Assembly: GCF_950295315.1 (NCBI RefSeq)
Contig: NC_080162.1
Span: forward strand, 67,059,760 to 67,123,759
Direction of reading: 5' to 3'
Source of the DNA: Erinaceus europaeus
Lineage: Eukaryota > Chordata > Mammalia > Eulipotyphla > Erinaceidae
DNA: 64,000 bases
The notes under the pieces were generated by a model that saw nothing but the letters and a program-made list of their open reading frames with translations, was not told the origin of the DNA and ran no database searches. Position numbers and translations under genes: made by a program. Positions within the stretch are counted from its first letter, which is position 1. Each line of letters opens with the position of its first letter. Below are positions 11,606 to 22,152 of this stretch, in pieces.

Positions 11606-11877
11606 TTATGTCTTCAGAACAGTTTTTTATTTCCACAAAATAAATGTCTGTATATTTTTGTATAGCTGTCTATACCCTTCCTTGCCCACACATAATGGTG
11701 TTATTGCCACCCTTAAAATGTAAGAGATAAAGCAGTACTTAACAGCACTACAAGTTGTCCCTATAGATAAGTAAGAAATGGAATTGCTTTCACACTTATT
11801 ACATTTGGAGAGGTCTTTTAAATCATTCTCTGACTCTTCAATATGTAATAATAATAAAGCCTAGGAAAGTTCCATGA
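11606..11877. other. Unannotated sequence
   Basis: Short unique-looking spacer; nothing supported. Confidence 0.3.
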
Positions 11878-11990
11878 CCCATCGTCCCAACACCATTTGT
11901 TAAAGAGACTCTCCTTTCTCCAGTTAATAGTTTGGGCCCCTTGTCAAAAAATTAGATGACCATAGTTGTGGGAGCTTACTTATCCAGATG
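11878..11990 (-). mobile_element. L1 ORF2 fragment
   Basis: CAACACCATTTGTTAAAGAG, CTCCTTTCTCCAGTTAAT and GGGCCCCTTGTCAAAAAATT are the same minus-strand ORF2 segment seen at 16575-16660 and 26800-26875. About 110 bp only. Confidence 0.8.
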
Positions 11991-12010
11991 TTTTAATAGC
12001 TCATGTCTTG

Positions 12011-12086
12011 ATTTATTTAAAGTTCTCAGACTCACCCAGTTTGTAATTATCAAATAAAACCAACAAACTGTGTTTCATAGATTTAC
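12011..12086. repeat. Left arm of a short inverted duplication
   Basis: The reverse complement of this segment matches 13517-13590 closely (GTAAATCTATGAAACACAGT, GGTTTTATTTGATAATTAC and ACTGGGTGA are shared). About 90% identity by eye, arms 1.4 kb apart. It directly abuts the L1 fragment that starts at 12087. Confidence 0.8.
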
Positions 12087-12447
12087 ATTCACAATAGCCA
12101 AAGAGTGAAAGCAGCCTAAATGTGCATCAAAAGATGACAAGCAAAATGAATTATGGGATATATACTACATGGACTACAACTATGTAATCAAAAATGTGAT
12201 TTTGTGTCCTTCAGGAGAAATGGAACTGGAAGTGAATCAGGAAAATAAGTAAAGAGATGAAAGACAGGTACTAGACGGTTTCACACATATATGGAAACTA
12301 AAGAAATGATATGCATGAACTTGTGAAAGAAAAACACCCAAAACAAACAAATGAGCAAACAGAGGCAGATAACCGGTTTCTAAGATTTAGTGAGAACTGT
12401 GATAGTTATCATTGGAAGTTAGAAGAGTGGAGACACAGAACTTTCTT
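12087..12447 (+). mobile_element. Ancient L1 (L1M-like) ORF2-end and 3'UTR fragment
   Basis: ATTCACAATAGCCAAAGAGT, AAGCAGCCTAAATGTGCATC, TTTCACACATATATGGAAAC, AAACAAATGAGCAAACAGA follow the order of the end of ORF2 and the proximal 3'UTR of old mammalian L1. Many indels. Confidence 0.7.
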
Positions 12448-12513
12448 TTGGCTATTGTGAATGGATTTAAGCACTATTTATATAGGGGTGCATGTGTCCC
12501 TTTGAGTTAGTGT
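12448..12513 (-). mobile_element. Ancient L1 ORF2 fragment, opposite orientation
   Basis: GGCTATTGTGAATGG followed by GGGTGCATGTGTCCCTTTGA and GTTAGTGT is the standard minus-strand L1 text for the ORF2 segment just before the ACAATAGCC site. It therefore lies head-to-head with 12087-12447, giving the short palindromic pair TTCACAATAGCC / GGCTATTGTGAA. Confidence 0.65.
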
Positions 12514-12525
12514 CAGCAAACACTT

Positions 12526-12750
12526 ATTTGTTGTAGTTATTATCATTGTTGTTATTGATGTCATTGTTGTTAGATAGGACAGAGAGAAATAGAGAGAGAA
12601 GGGGAAGACAGAGAGGGGGAGAGAAAGAGAGACACCTGCAGACTTGTTTCATCGACTGTGAAGCGACTCCCCTGCAGGTGGGGAGCTGGGGGCTTGAACC
12701 AGGGTCCTTAGGCCACATGCCTTTAACCCACTGTGCTACTGCCCGACTCC
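12526..12750 (-). mobile_element. SINE-A copy with target-site duplication
   Basis: Minus strand, GGGAGTCGGGCAGTAGCACA head, GGTTCAAGCCCC B box, and GTTGTTATT-type tail. CAGCAAACACTT is duplicated at 12514-12525 and 12751-12762. Somewhat shorter tail than the other SINE-A copies. Confidence 0.9.
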
Positions 12751-12893
12751 CAGCAAACACTTCTTTCATTCCCTGTTTCCTTCACTTATTTCTTCTTACT
12801 ACTCAAATCAGAACATGTAGGGATAGCTTAATTATTTCATGTACCAAGTCATGGACAATGCATTTATGTTACCATATTGTTTTTTGTTAGCAT

Positions 12894-13006
<113 letters not shown>

Positions 13007-13516
13007 ATTTCACCCTTACTCCAAATATATTAGGAATTTTCTCTCCTCTAATTCTGTATTTGCTATCAGCATGAAAAATTTTCAGTGAAATGGCAGTAAG
13101 GAAGTTTTATTTACGTTACATTAGGTAAGTGCGCATCTTCACTTCTGTGCCTGTATGGAAATAGACAACTAACAATTACTCCACTATCTTTGTTTCTTAG
13201 ACCCTCATTGCTTTATTGCCCATCCTTTGTATATTATAGATACACCAGTACTACTGTGCCAATCCAGCCTTTAACTTAAAATGCTTTCATACTTTCCATG
13301 GAACCTTAAAATTTTAAGTAAAAAAAAAAAGCAGACTACAATTGGAATTATGAGAAAGGAAATTAATTCACAATCCACATGATTGGAGGGTGTGTATTTC
13401 AGAATGTTTGACAAGTAGATTGAGTACTGATTATGTACAAGAGAATAAACAAAGATATACCTTGATAACTTGGAAAAATCATAGGTACATATGTAATATT
13501 CCAGTTAATTTACAGT
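13007..13516. other. Unannotated sequence
   Basis: AT-rich; no supported feature. Confidence 0.35.
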
Positions 13517-13590
13517 GTAAATCTATGAAACACAGTTTGCAGGTTTTATTTGATAATTACCAACTGGGTGACTGAGCACTTTAAAAAATC
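13517..13590. repeat. Right arm of the short inverted duplication
   Basis: Inverted copy of 12011-12086 (see that entry). Differences by eye: two adjacent substitutions near 13540, one near 13561, and a small gap near 13570. Confidence 0.8.
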
Positions 13591-13989
13591 TAAAGCATTT
13601 ATTTATGTTTTTAAACTCTAAACACATAAGACTAAGTTCTTTATTGTCTTAGTATAACTTGAACACATAATTAATTGTACAGTATCTATATTTTGAGGAA
13701 ATTGAAATAGAAATGGACTATTATCTAGACTCACCTTTATTGGGTTTAATTCTAGAAAGACACTGTGCTTAAAATGAGTATTTGTTTCAATGACAAAACA
13801 GCTAATTCTGCTTGTACTATACCCATGTGGAAAGTGTAAAAACTAATTTGAAAAAATGTATACCTTATTAAAAAATTCATTAGAAGTACAAAAACACCTT
13901 CTGTTGCTTTTTCTTAATATCAGCTAATAATTTTTAAAATTATGATACATGATTCATTGGTGTACTTATTATTTTCACTCTTTTTAATT
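13591..13989. other. Unannotated sequence
   Basis: AT-rich; no supported feature. Confidence 0.35.
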
Positions 13990-14196
13990 TTTTATTATCT
14001 TTATTTTATATGCTAGATAGAAACAGTCAAAAATCAAGAGGTAAGGGGGTGATAGAGAGGGAGAGAGAGAGAGAGACCTGCAACACTGCTTCACCACTTG
14101 CAAATCATTCCCCCTGCAGGTGGAAACTGGGGCTCAAACCTGGGTCCTTGCACATTACAACATGTGAACTCACCCAGGTACCCCACCACCTGGCCC
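13990..14196 (-). mobile_element. SINE-B copy
   Basis: Minus strand: GGGGCCAGGTGGTGGGGTAC head, GGTTTGAGCCCC B box, CCACCTGCAGGGGGAATG, GCAGTGTTGCAGGTC, and an ATAAAGATAATAAAA tail (T+ type tail with AATAAA-like signal in other copies). Lies immediately upstream of the L1 insertion site. Confidence 0.85.
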
Positions 14197-14205
14197 CTTT
14201 ATTCA

Positions 14206-14215
14206 CTCTTTAATT
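14206..14215. repeat. Left target-site duplication of the full-length L1
   Basis: CTCTTTAATT here and again at 21982-21991, flanking the poly(A) end and the 5' end of the L1. Confidence 0.7.
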
Positions 14216-14240
14216 AATTAATTAATTAATTTTTTATTTA

Positions 14241-15555
14241 AGAAAGGATTAATTAACAAAACCATAAGGTAGGAGGGGTACAATTCCACACAATTCCCAC
14301 CACCCAATCTCCATAACCCATCCCCTCCCCTGATAGCTTTCCCATTCTCTATCCCTCTGGGAGCATTGAGGGTTGCAGAAGGTAGAAGGTCTGGCTTCTG
14401 TAATTGCTTCCCCGCTGAACATGGGCGTTGACTGGTCGGTCCATACTCCCAGTCTGCCTCTCTCTTTCCCTAGTAGGGTGTGTCTCTGGGGAAGCTGAGC
14501 TCCAGGACACATTGGTGGGGTCTTCAATCCAGGGAAGCCTGGCCAGCATCCTGGTGGCATCTGGAACCTGGTGATTGAAAAGAGAGTTAACATACGAAGC
14601 CAAACAAATTGTTGAGCAATCATGGCCCCAAAGCTTGGAATAGTGGAGAGGAAGTGTTAGGGAGGTACTTACTGCAAACTCTAGTGTACTTCTGCTTTCA
14701 GGTATATATTTTGCAGTAGTTTATGGATACATGTGAACATAAGCTCTCTCTCAAAGAAACTGGTGTATATCTAGGTTATGAGATTTTGTTAGAAAGTGAA
14801 CCACCTGAGATGAAATTAGAGTATACTATAAAAGGAAAGGTCTCACCCGAGTAATGAAGCTGAAGGGTTGTCATTCCACACGTGAAGTCTCTGGACACAG
14901 GCTGAGGTGAAGCATGTTGAGATGGCAATCATTGCGTTGGTTAGGTTGTGATCGGTGGATGCAATATCATTTGGTATGGATTGGGAGACGCATACGGGAA
15001 AGTGGGCCCTATCCAAGGGTTCCAGGACTGGGGTAAGTAGGGGCTCTATAGTGGAGATGTGAGGTTTCTGCTGTCTTAGGGTTCAAAAAGACAATCGATA
15101 GTTAATGTTATCATCACATTATTTGGTAATTGGGTTAACTTTGAAAAGTCCTTTTTTTATGGTTTGCTGTACAGTATCCAGTATCTTGTATATAGTTGTG
15201 CTATTGGATGCTTCTAATCTACTTGGTCTAGGCTTTTGAGAGAGTCCGCATATCAAATACACAGCCTATATATTAAAAAGATTCAGTTTGTGTTTTGAGA
15301 AACTTTGAGACATACAATTGATTTTCCCCCTCTCATATTTATTAACTACTGATTTATATGTCTACATTTTGCTAGGAGTGTACATAAACACCATTCCCAC
15401 CACCAAAAGACTATGACCCATCCCTCCCACCCACTCCCACCCCCCACTGGCCCAGGAAGCTGCATGTCTACCCCTCACCACAGGGTTTTTACTTTGGTGC
15501 CCTACTTACAATTTGATCAGGTCCTGCTTTTAGTTTCCCTTTCAGATCTTCTTAC
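14241..15555 (-). other. L1 3'UTR
   Basis: Long 3'UTR (about 1.3 kb) between the ORF2 stop and the A-rich tail. It carries a C-run cluster at 15422-15445 on the plus strand, which is a G-quadruplex-type motif on the L1 sense strand. Same layout in the copies at 51300-52640 and 58150-58885. Reading frames of 100 or more codons inside it (for example 14249-14623) are not supported as genes. Confidence 0.85.
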
Positions 15556-18500
15556 TCAACTTCTGTTGATGAGTGGGATTATCCCATACTCATCTTTATC
15601 TTTATGACTTAGTTCACTTAACATAATTCCTTCTAGCTCTGTCCAAGATGGGTCAGAGAAGGTGGGTTCATTGTTCTTGATAGCTACATAGTATTACATT
15701 GTGTATATATACCACAGCTTTCTTAGCCCCTCATCTGTTGTTGGGCATCTGGATTGCTTCCAGGTTTTAGCTATTATGAATTGTGCTGCTATGAACATAG
15801 GAGTACACACCTCTTTTTGGTTGGGTGTTATGGAGTCCTTGGGGTATAACCACAGGAGAGGAATTACTGGATCATATGGAAGGTCCATGTCTAGCCTTCT
15901 GAGAGTTTTCCAGACTGCTCTCCACAGAGGCTGTACCAATTTATATTCCCACCAGCAATGTAAACGGGTTCCTCTGTCCCCACATCCTCTCCAGCATTTG
16001 TTGCTGCTGTCCTTTTTGATGTATGCCATTCTTACAGGAGTGAGGTGGTATCTTAGTGTTGTCTTAATTTGCATTTATCTGACAATCAGTGACCTAGAGC
16101 AGTTTTTCATATGTTTGTTAGCCTTTTGGATCTCCTCTGAGGTGAATGTTTTGTTCATATCCTCTGCCCATTTTTGGATGGGGTCATTTGCTTTTTTGGT
16201 GCTAAGTTTGCTGAGCTCTTTATATATTTTGGTGATTAGTTTCTTGTCTGATGTATGGCATGTGAAGATCTTCTCCCATTCTGTGAGGGGTCTCTCTGTT
16301 TGTTTAATAGTTTTTTTGGATGTGCAGAAGCTTTTCAATTTGATGTAGTCCCATTGGTTTGTTTTTGCTTTAGTCTTCCTTGCAATTGGGTTTGATGCAT
16401 CAAAGATGTCCTTGAGGTATAGGTGGGATACTGTTTTACCAATGTTTTCCTCTAAGTATTTGATTGTTTCTGGTCTGACATCTAGGTCTTTGATCCATTT
16501 GGAGTTGATTTTTGTCTCTGGTGAGATAAAGTGGTTCAATTTCATTCTTCTGCATGTTACAACCCGGTTTTCCCAGCACCATTTATTGAAGAGGGCCTCC
16601 ATTTTCCATTTAATCCTTTGGGCCCCCTTATCAAAGATTAGATGCCCATAGGTGTTGGGATTTATTTCTTGGCTTTCAATTCTGTTCCACTGGTCTGTGT
16701 GCCTATTTTTGTTCCAGTACCATGCTGTTTTGATGATGATGGCTTATAATAAGTTTAAGGTCTGGGAGTGTGATGCCTCCATTTCTGTTTCTTTTCCTCA
16801 AGATGGTTATGGCAATTCTAGGTGTTTTCATGTTCGAGATAAATGATTGTAGTGTTTGTTCTATTCTCTTAAAGAAGCTTGGTGGAACTTTGATGGGTAT
16901 TGCATTAAATTTATATATGGCTCTGGGGAGAATATTCATTTTGATGATATTTATTCTTCCAATCCATGAGCATGTGATGTCTTTCCATTTCTTGGTATCA
17001 GTTTCTATTTTCTTGAGTAGCGACTCATAGTTTTCAGCATACAAGTCTTTCACTTCTTTGGTCAACTTTATTCCTAGGTATTTGATTGATTTTGCTGAAA
17101 CAGTAAATGGGAGTGATTTCTGGATGTCTTCTTCTTCAGACTTAGTGTTTGCATAAAGAAATGCCACTGATTTTTGTACATTGATTTTGTAGCCTGATAC
17201 CTTGCTATATTGCCTAATAACTTCCAGTAATTTTCTGCTGGATTCTTTAGGTCTTTCTATGTATACTATCATATCATCCGCAAATAATGAGAGCTTGACT
17301 TCTTCCCTTCCAATCTGTATCCCTTTGATTTCTTTCTCTTGCCTGATTGCTATGGCAAGAACTTCCAATACTATGTTGAAGAGTAACGGTGACAGTGGAC
17401 AGCCCTGTCTAGTCCCCGATCTGAGGGGGAATGCTTTCAGCTTCTGTCCATTGAGTATGATGTTGGCTGTAGGTTTGCTATATATAGACTCCACTATCTT
17501 GAGGAATTTCCCATCTATTCCCATTTCTTGTAGAGTTTTGAGCATGAATGGGTGTTGGATTTTGTCAAAGGCTTTCTCTGCATCTATTGATATAATCATG
17601 TGGTTTTTGGCTTTGCTTTTATTGATGTGGTGAATGACATTGATTGACTTACGGATGTTGAACCAGCCTTGCATTCCTGGGATGAATCCCACTTGGTCTT
17701 GATGAACAATCTTTTTGATATGTTGCTGTATCTGGTTGGCCAAGATCTTGTTTAATATGGTCATCAGAGATATTGGTCTGTATTTTTCCTTTTTTGTTCT
17801 GTCCCTATCAGCTTTTGGTATCAGGGTGATGTTGGCTTCATAGAAGGTGGAAGGGAGTATTCCTGTTTCTTCAATCTTATGGAATAGCTTAAGAAGTATG
17901 GGTATTAACTGTTTCCTGAAAGTTTTGTAGAATTCGTTTGTGAAGCCATCTGGTCCAGGACTTTTGTTGTTGGGGGATTCTTAATAACAGTTTCAATTTC
18001 TTTGTCTGTGATTGGTGCATTTAGATTTTGTAGTTCTTCTTGGTTCAGTTTTGAAGGGCATAGGTTTCTAGGAATTGTTCCATTTCTTCCAGATTCTCTA
18101 GCTTGGTGGTGTATAGTTCTTTATAGAAGTTTCGCAGGATTCTCTGGATTTCTGTGGTGTCAGTTGTGATATCTCCTCCATCGTTTACAATTCTATTAAT
18201 TTGAGTCTTCTCTCTTTTTTGTTTGGTGAGTCTGGCTAGAGGTTAGTCAATTTTGTTTAATCTTTCAAAGCACCAACATTTGGCTTCATTGATCTTTTTA
18301 TGGTTCTTTTATTTTCGATGTTGTTTATTTCTGCTCTAACTTTAGTGATTTCTGTCCTTCTGGTTGCTTTAGGGTTCCTTTGTTCCTCTTCCTCTAAGTC
18401 CTTGAGGTGTGCAGTAAGGTCGTTCATTTGAGCTTCTTCTGGGTGTTTAATATGTGATTGTATGGCTATAAGTTTCCCTCTCAGTACTGCTTTAGCTGTG

Positions 18501-19363
18501 TCCCAAATATTTTGATAGGTTGTGTCTTCATTTTCATTAGTTTCCAGGAACTTTTGAATTTCCTGCTTGAGTGAGTCTCTGACCCCGTGTTTCTTAAGGA
18601 GCATGTTGTTTAGTTTCCAAATTCTGTGCCTTTTAATAATTTTCTGTTTGTTGTTAAATGTTAGTTTTACTCCACTGTGGTCTGAGAAGATACTTGGGAT
18701 GATTTCAATGCTCTTGAATTTATTGATGCTGACTTTGTGGCCTAACATGTGGTCTGTCCTTGAGTATGTGTTATGTGGATTTGAAAAGAAGGTGTATTCC
18801 AGTGTTTTGGGGTGGAGGAGTCTGAAAATGTCCAAGAGGTCTAGTCTGCCGATCTCTTCATCCAATTCTCTTGTATCTTTATTGGTTCTCTGCTTTGTTG
18901 ATCTGTCTAAGTGTGAGAGTGGGGTATTTAAGTCTCCCACTATTATTGTATTACTATTGATGTATTTTTGAAATTCTTTCAGTAGGTGCTTAATGTATTT
19001 AGATGGTCCCTCGTTGGGTGCATAGATATTAATAATTGTTAAGTCTTCTTGGCTGATTGATCCTCTAATCATTATGTAATGTCCTTGCCTATCTTTTATT
19101 ACTTTATTTACTTTTAAATCTATCGTGTCTGAGATGAGAATGGCTGTTCCTGCCCTTTTTTGTGGTCTGTTAGCCTGTATGATAGTTTTACATCCTTTCA
19201 CTTTAAGTCTGTGTTTATCTTGTTGTGACAGATGGGATTCTTGCAAGCATCATATGGTTGGGTTATGTTTTCTGATCCATCCCCCCACACTGTGCCTTTT
19301 GATGTGTGAGTTTAAGCCATTGACATTTATTGATATTATGGATTTAATGTATTGTAGTGCCAT
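15556..19363 (-). pseudogene. L1 ORF2 (endonuclease and reverse transcriptase), broken
   Basis: The ATG on the minus strand at 19363 opens with MALQYIKSIISINVNGLNSH. The endonuclease domain, about 19360-18650, shows CLQESHL, GDLNTPLSHLDRS and SDHSGV, the expected acidic and His residues. The reverse transcriptase region, 17764-16703, shows [26 protein letters not shown] and the catalytic FADDM. The C-terminal region, 16602-15694, has the Cys-rich segment CWRGCGDRG...HCWWEYK, in which the last Cys of the knuckle is replaced by Tyr; the copy at 50.9 kb keeps it. The frame ends with the PLINRS-type terminus at 15556. Total length is about 1,269 codons, normal for L1. Breaks: TGA at 19250-19252 (after about 37 codons), further stops or frameshifts near 18257, between 17764 and 18250, and near 16650. 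Product would be cytoplasmic RNP and nuclear integration enzyme; this copy is dead. Confidence 0.93.
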
Positions 19364-19420
19364 TGTTCAAAAAAATATGTTTGCTCTGATATATTGCAAG
19401 TATTATAGTGATGTTCTTGT

Positions 19421-20354
19421 TTATAAGAGGTCTTTTAGAACCTCTTTCAGGGCCGGCTTGGTGATGGTTGCCTCCTTTAACTGTTGTTTATCTAAGAAGG
19501 TTTTGATCCCTCCATCTAGTTTGAATGAAAGTCTAGCAGGATGTATTATCCTTGGTTGAAACCCTTTTTCATTCAGGACTCCATAGATATCTTGCCACTC
19601 CCTTCTGGCTTTTAGAGTTTGAGTGGAGAAGTCTGCAGATAATCTGCAGATAATAAGATAATCTTATTGGTTTTCCCTTGTATGTGACTTTTTGTTTCTC
19701 TCTTGCAGCCTTTAGGATCCTTTCTCTTTTTTTACTTCTTCTCATTGTGGCTATGATGTGTCTTGGTGTCTTCAGGTCTGGGTTGATTCTGTTTGGTACT
19801 CTCTGGGCCTCTTGAAACTTGATATCCTTTCTGTTATTCAGGTCTGGGAAGTTTTCTTCTATTATTTCCTCTAGAATGTTTGCTTCCCCTTCCTCTCTTT
19901 CTTCCTCTGGCAGGCCAATTATGCGAATGTTACTTCTTTTGAGATCATCCCATATGTCTCTGTTATTGTTTTCAGTGTCTCTCAATCTCTTTTTAAGCTC
20001 TTTCACCTCTTTCTTCGTTTTCTCTAACTCATCCTCTGTCTGACTAATTCTGTTTTCTGCTTCTGTTAGTCTGCTTTCCCTTGCCTACGCTTCTTTCTTC
20101 ATTACAGCTATTTCAGCTTTCAGTTCTCTAATTTCCTCAAGATAATCAGTATTTTCCTTGGGGGTCTCAACTGTTGTTTCCCTAATACTGCCATTCCTTT
20201 CCTCCAATGTTGTTTTCATTTCTGTGATTAATAAGTTTATTATTGCTTGCATACTTTTCTTATCTATGGTTACTTCTGACTGATTTGTAGTTTCTTCTGG
20301 GCTCTTGTCTTCATTCATTGGAGTAGCAGTTTTATTTGTTTTTGATCTACCCAT
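19421..20354 (-). pseudogene. L1 ORF1 (RNA-binding coiled-coil protein), broken
   Basis: The ATG at 20354 on the minus strand starts MGRSKTNKTATPMNEDKSPE. A coiled-coil-type Leu/Glu/Lys-rich segment (ITEMKTTLEERNGSIRE... through KELKKRLRD) is followed by the RNA-recognition-type domain (RSNIRIIGLPEEEREEGEAN) and the C-terminal domain (PRHIIATMRRSKKRERILKAAREKQ). ORF1p is a trimeric RNA chaperone that coats L1 RNA. Two lesions are visible. A TAG at about 20085-20087 follows codon 89; the same frame continues after it. A 19-nt insertion at about 19643-19661, containing a repeated TCTGCAGATAA, shifts the frame about 75 codons before the normal stop at 19421-19423. Confidence 0.92.
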
Positions 20355-21981
20355 TTTTTTTATTTATATGTTTCTTTTTTTATGCTCTGTTGTTCCTCAG
20401 TTGTTGTGTCTTAAGTATAAGTAACACTGTACTAAATACGTTTATGACAATTGCACTCACCAACCTCAGGAATTAGAGTAGCAACTGAAGCAAGTATTGA
20501 AGTAGTTTAATCATTACCAGTTATCCAAACAATTTCTCCAATCCATGAAAAATTAGTAACCAAATCCCAGTGAAGAAAGAGAAAAGAAAGAAAGGATAGC
20601 AAGAATAGACAGTTATGCAAATCTACTATCCACTGTATATTCTAGGGGTAACAAGAGGACAAAGGGAACTATAGCAGAGATGCACACATAGAGAGTCAAC
20701 TCTGAGTCAGATTTCTTCCCTAAAATAATTCAGGAATTCAGAAAGGCAAAGAAGAAGGAAGAAGTGTATGACAAGATTAAAAAAAAAAAGAGAGAGAGAG
20801 AGACGAGAGAGAGAGAAAAGGGAAAAGATAAGAAAAAGAGCTGTAATTAAAGAGCAGTGAAAGTAAATTCCCAAATGTGTATCAGTGAATTCAAAAAAGC
20901 ACACTGTTGTGTGGGGCTTGGGGGCTGTGACTTTGGAAGCTGTAGTAATCCAAAGGAAGAAGGGATGACAAGAATGAGAAAAAGAAAAAAAGAGAGAGAA
21001 AAAAATAAGAAAAAGATAAGAAAAAGAACAGTCATAAAAGGGCAGTGAAAGGAAAGGTTTTTTTAAATTTATTTTTAATTATTTAATTAGCTATGTGGGG
21101 TGAGGTGGGGGGGGTTTGCTACTTAGAAAGAAATAATTCCAGAGGTTTCAGAAGGGTATAGACTTAGAATTAATGATACTCCCTGGTGGGGCAGGAATTT
21201 GGTAAAGAAAAGGAGCTTCTCTCCCCTGCTAGGAGCTGATCCCAGGGACTGGTTATGGGGGTGGGGGGGCCGGGAAGGAGGTATGCTTGAAAATTAAAAG
21301 GAAGAAAAAAAATATTTTTTCCCCTCTTTTCCCTACTCTAATTCTTAACCCAAATTAAGTTATAGTCACCTCCTTGGTGTCACCGCTAAGACCCCTTATT
21401 GGCTGGCCTGCTAAAGGCAGAAAATCCTACTGTTTCCAGGAGATGTGGTCAGAGCTCAGCCACTAGAAGCTTCTCAGTCCGCCATCTTCTGGGAAACCCC
21501 CCCCCTGAAGCTTTTTTAAAGGATTTCTCAAAAATGAAAACTAGCTCCAAGTCCTTTCGATCCAATGAGAGCTGTACTCAAGGATGTCCTCAGATCTGCC
21601 CTCAGGGTCGCGGTGGTCCCCGGAGACTCCCAAGAGAAAGCCCCCGAGCTACAGTGCTCCCTCCTGGTCCTCTGCTGGCTGCCCAGCAGCGCTCTGCAAC
21701 CGGCGGAGGAGCCGCCTTCCCGGGCAGAGGAGAGTGCCGGTGCACCCACCTTGCCTGCCGCAGCCTGGGAAGTCTGGAGCAGCCCACCTGCTAGTCCGTG
21801 CCACCTCTACTCTAATTCTTGACCCAAATTAAGTTTTAGTCACCTCCTTGGTGTCACCGCTAGTACCCCTTATTGACTGGCCTACTAAAGGCAGAAAATC
21901 CTACCATTTCCAGAAGATGTGATCAGAGCTCAAGCCACTAGCAGCTTCTCAGTCCGCCATCTTCCCATCTTCCGGCTTCTC
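20355..21981 (-). promoter_or_regulatory. L1 5'UTR / internal promoter with two monomers
   Basis: GC- and CpG-richer than the rest of the window (especially 21430-21800). Two copies of one block lie 475 bp apart: 21811-21981 and 21335-21505, each beginning (plus strand) CTCTAATTCTT.ACCCAAATT and ending CAGTCCGCCATCTTC. On the L1 sense strand this is GAAGATGGCGG, the core of a YY1 site, near the very start of the element as in other mammalian L1s. The proximal part contains a tandem duplication of a pyrimidine-rich (sense) unit at about 20760-20865 and 20957-21056. Promoter activity is inferred from position and motif. Confidence 0.8.
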
Positions 21982-21991
21982 CTCTTTAATT
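21982..21991. repeat. Right target-site duplication of the full-length L1
   Basis: CTCTTTAATT, matching 14206-14215. Confidence 0.7.
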
Positions 21992-22014
21992 TTTTTATTG
22001 AGTTAAGAAAACAC

Positions 22015-22107
22015 ATAATATGTAATGGTGATGCATTATAGTGCAGCCACTTTGGAAGATATTTTGGCAGATTCTTAGAAAATTAAACATATTCTTTCCT
22101 GGCAATT
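22015..22107 (+). mobile_element. Ancient L1 ORF2 fragment
   Basis: AGTGCAGCCACTTTGGAAGA, TTTTGGCAGATTCTTAGAAA, ATTAAACATA and GGCAATTCA follow the order of the ORF2 C-terminal coding segment of old mammalian L1. About 90 bp and diverged. Confidence 0.6.
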
Positions 22108-22108
22108 C

Positions 22109-22152
22109 AGCTGCGCTCCTCCCATGCTAGAACCTCCAAGCAAGCTCTCAAG
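22109..22152 (+). pseudogene. RN7SK-like fragment: 7SK snRNA-derived fragment
   Basis: AGCTGCGCTCCTCCCATGCT followed by AGAACCTCCAAGCAAGCTCT and CAAGG aligns, with one short indel and one substitution, to an internal part of the highly conserved 7SK small nuclear RNA (recalled segment AGCTGCGCTCCCCTGCTAGA and AACAAGCTCTCAAGG). The 44 bp is far shorter than the roughly 330-nt RNA and lacks promoter and 3' end, so it is a retroposed or duplicated remnant, not a gene. It sits immediately after an ancient L1 fragment. Confidence 0.75.

Larger units (their letters stand above)
14216..21981 (-). mobile_element. Nearly full-length L1 retrotransposon (about 7.8 kb)
   Basis: Minus-strand element with every L1 segment in order. 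The AT-rich 3' terminus is at 14216-14240 (TTAATTAATTAATT on the plus strand) and the 3'UTR is at about 14241-15555. ORF2 is at 15556-19363, a short inter-ORF spacer at 19364-19420, ORF1 at 19421-20354, and a 1.6-kb 5'UTR at 20355-21981 ends in two promoter-type monomers. A 10-bp direct repeat CTCTTTAATT flanks it. Autonomous LINE-1 transcribes itself from the 5'UTR and inserts by target-primed reverse transcription. This copy cannot: ORF1 has a premature stop and a frameshift, and ORF2 has several breaks. High similarity to the L1 at 48753-52644 indicates the same recent subfamily. Confidence 0.95.

Noticed and set aside
14249..14623. 124-codon minus-strand frame and the matching frames at 34834-35068 and 52184-52621
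   Set aside because: All lie in the L1 3'UTR; they recur because the UTR is repeated, and none resembles a known protein.
15701..17633. Series of plus-strand open frames of 80-215 codons
   Set aside because: They are antisense shadows of the minus-strand L1 ORF2, which has catalytic motifs and family-length coverage. The same antisense frames recur opposite ORF2 at 49.2-51.1 kb.
21399..21832. GC-rich region with plus-strand open frames, resembling a CpG-island gene start
   Set aside because: It is the 5'UTR of the minus-strand L1, shown by monomer repetition, YY1-type core and position upstream of ORF1.
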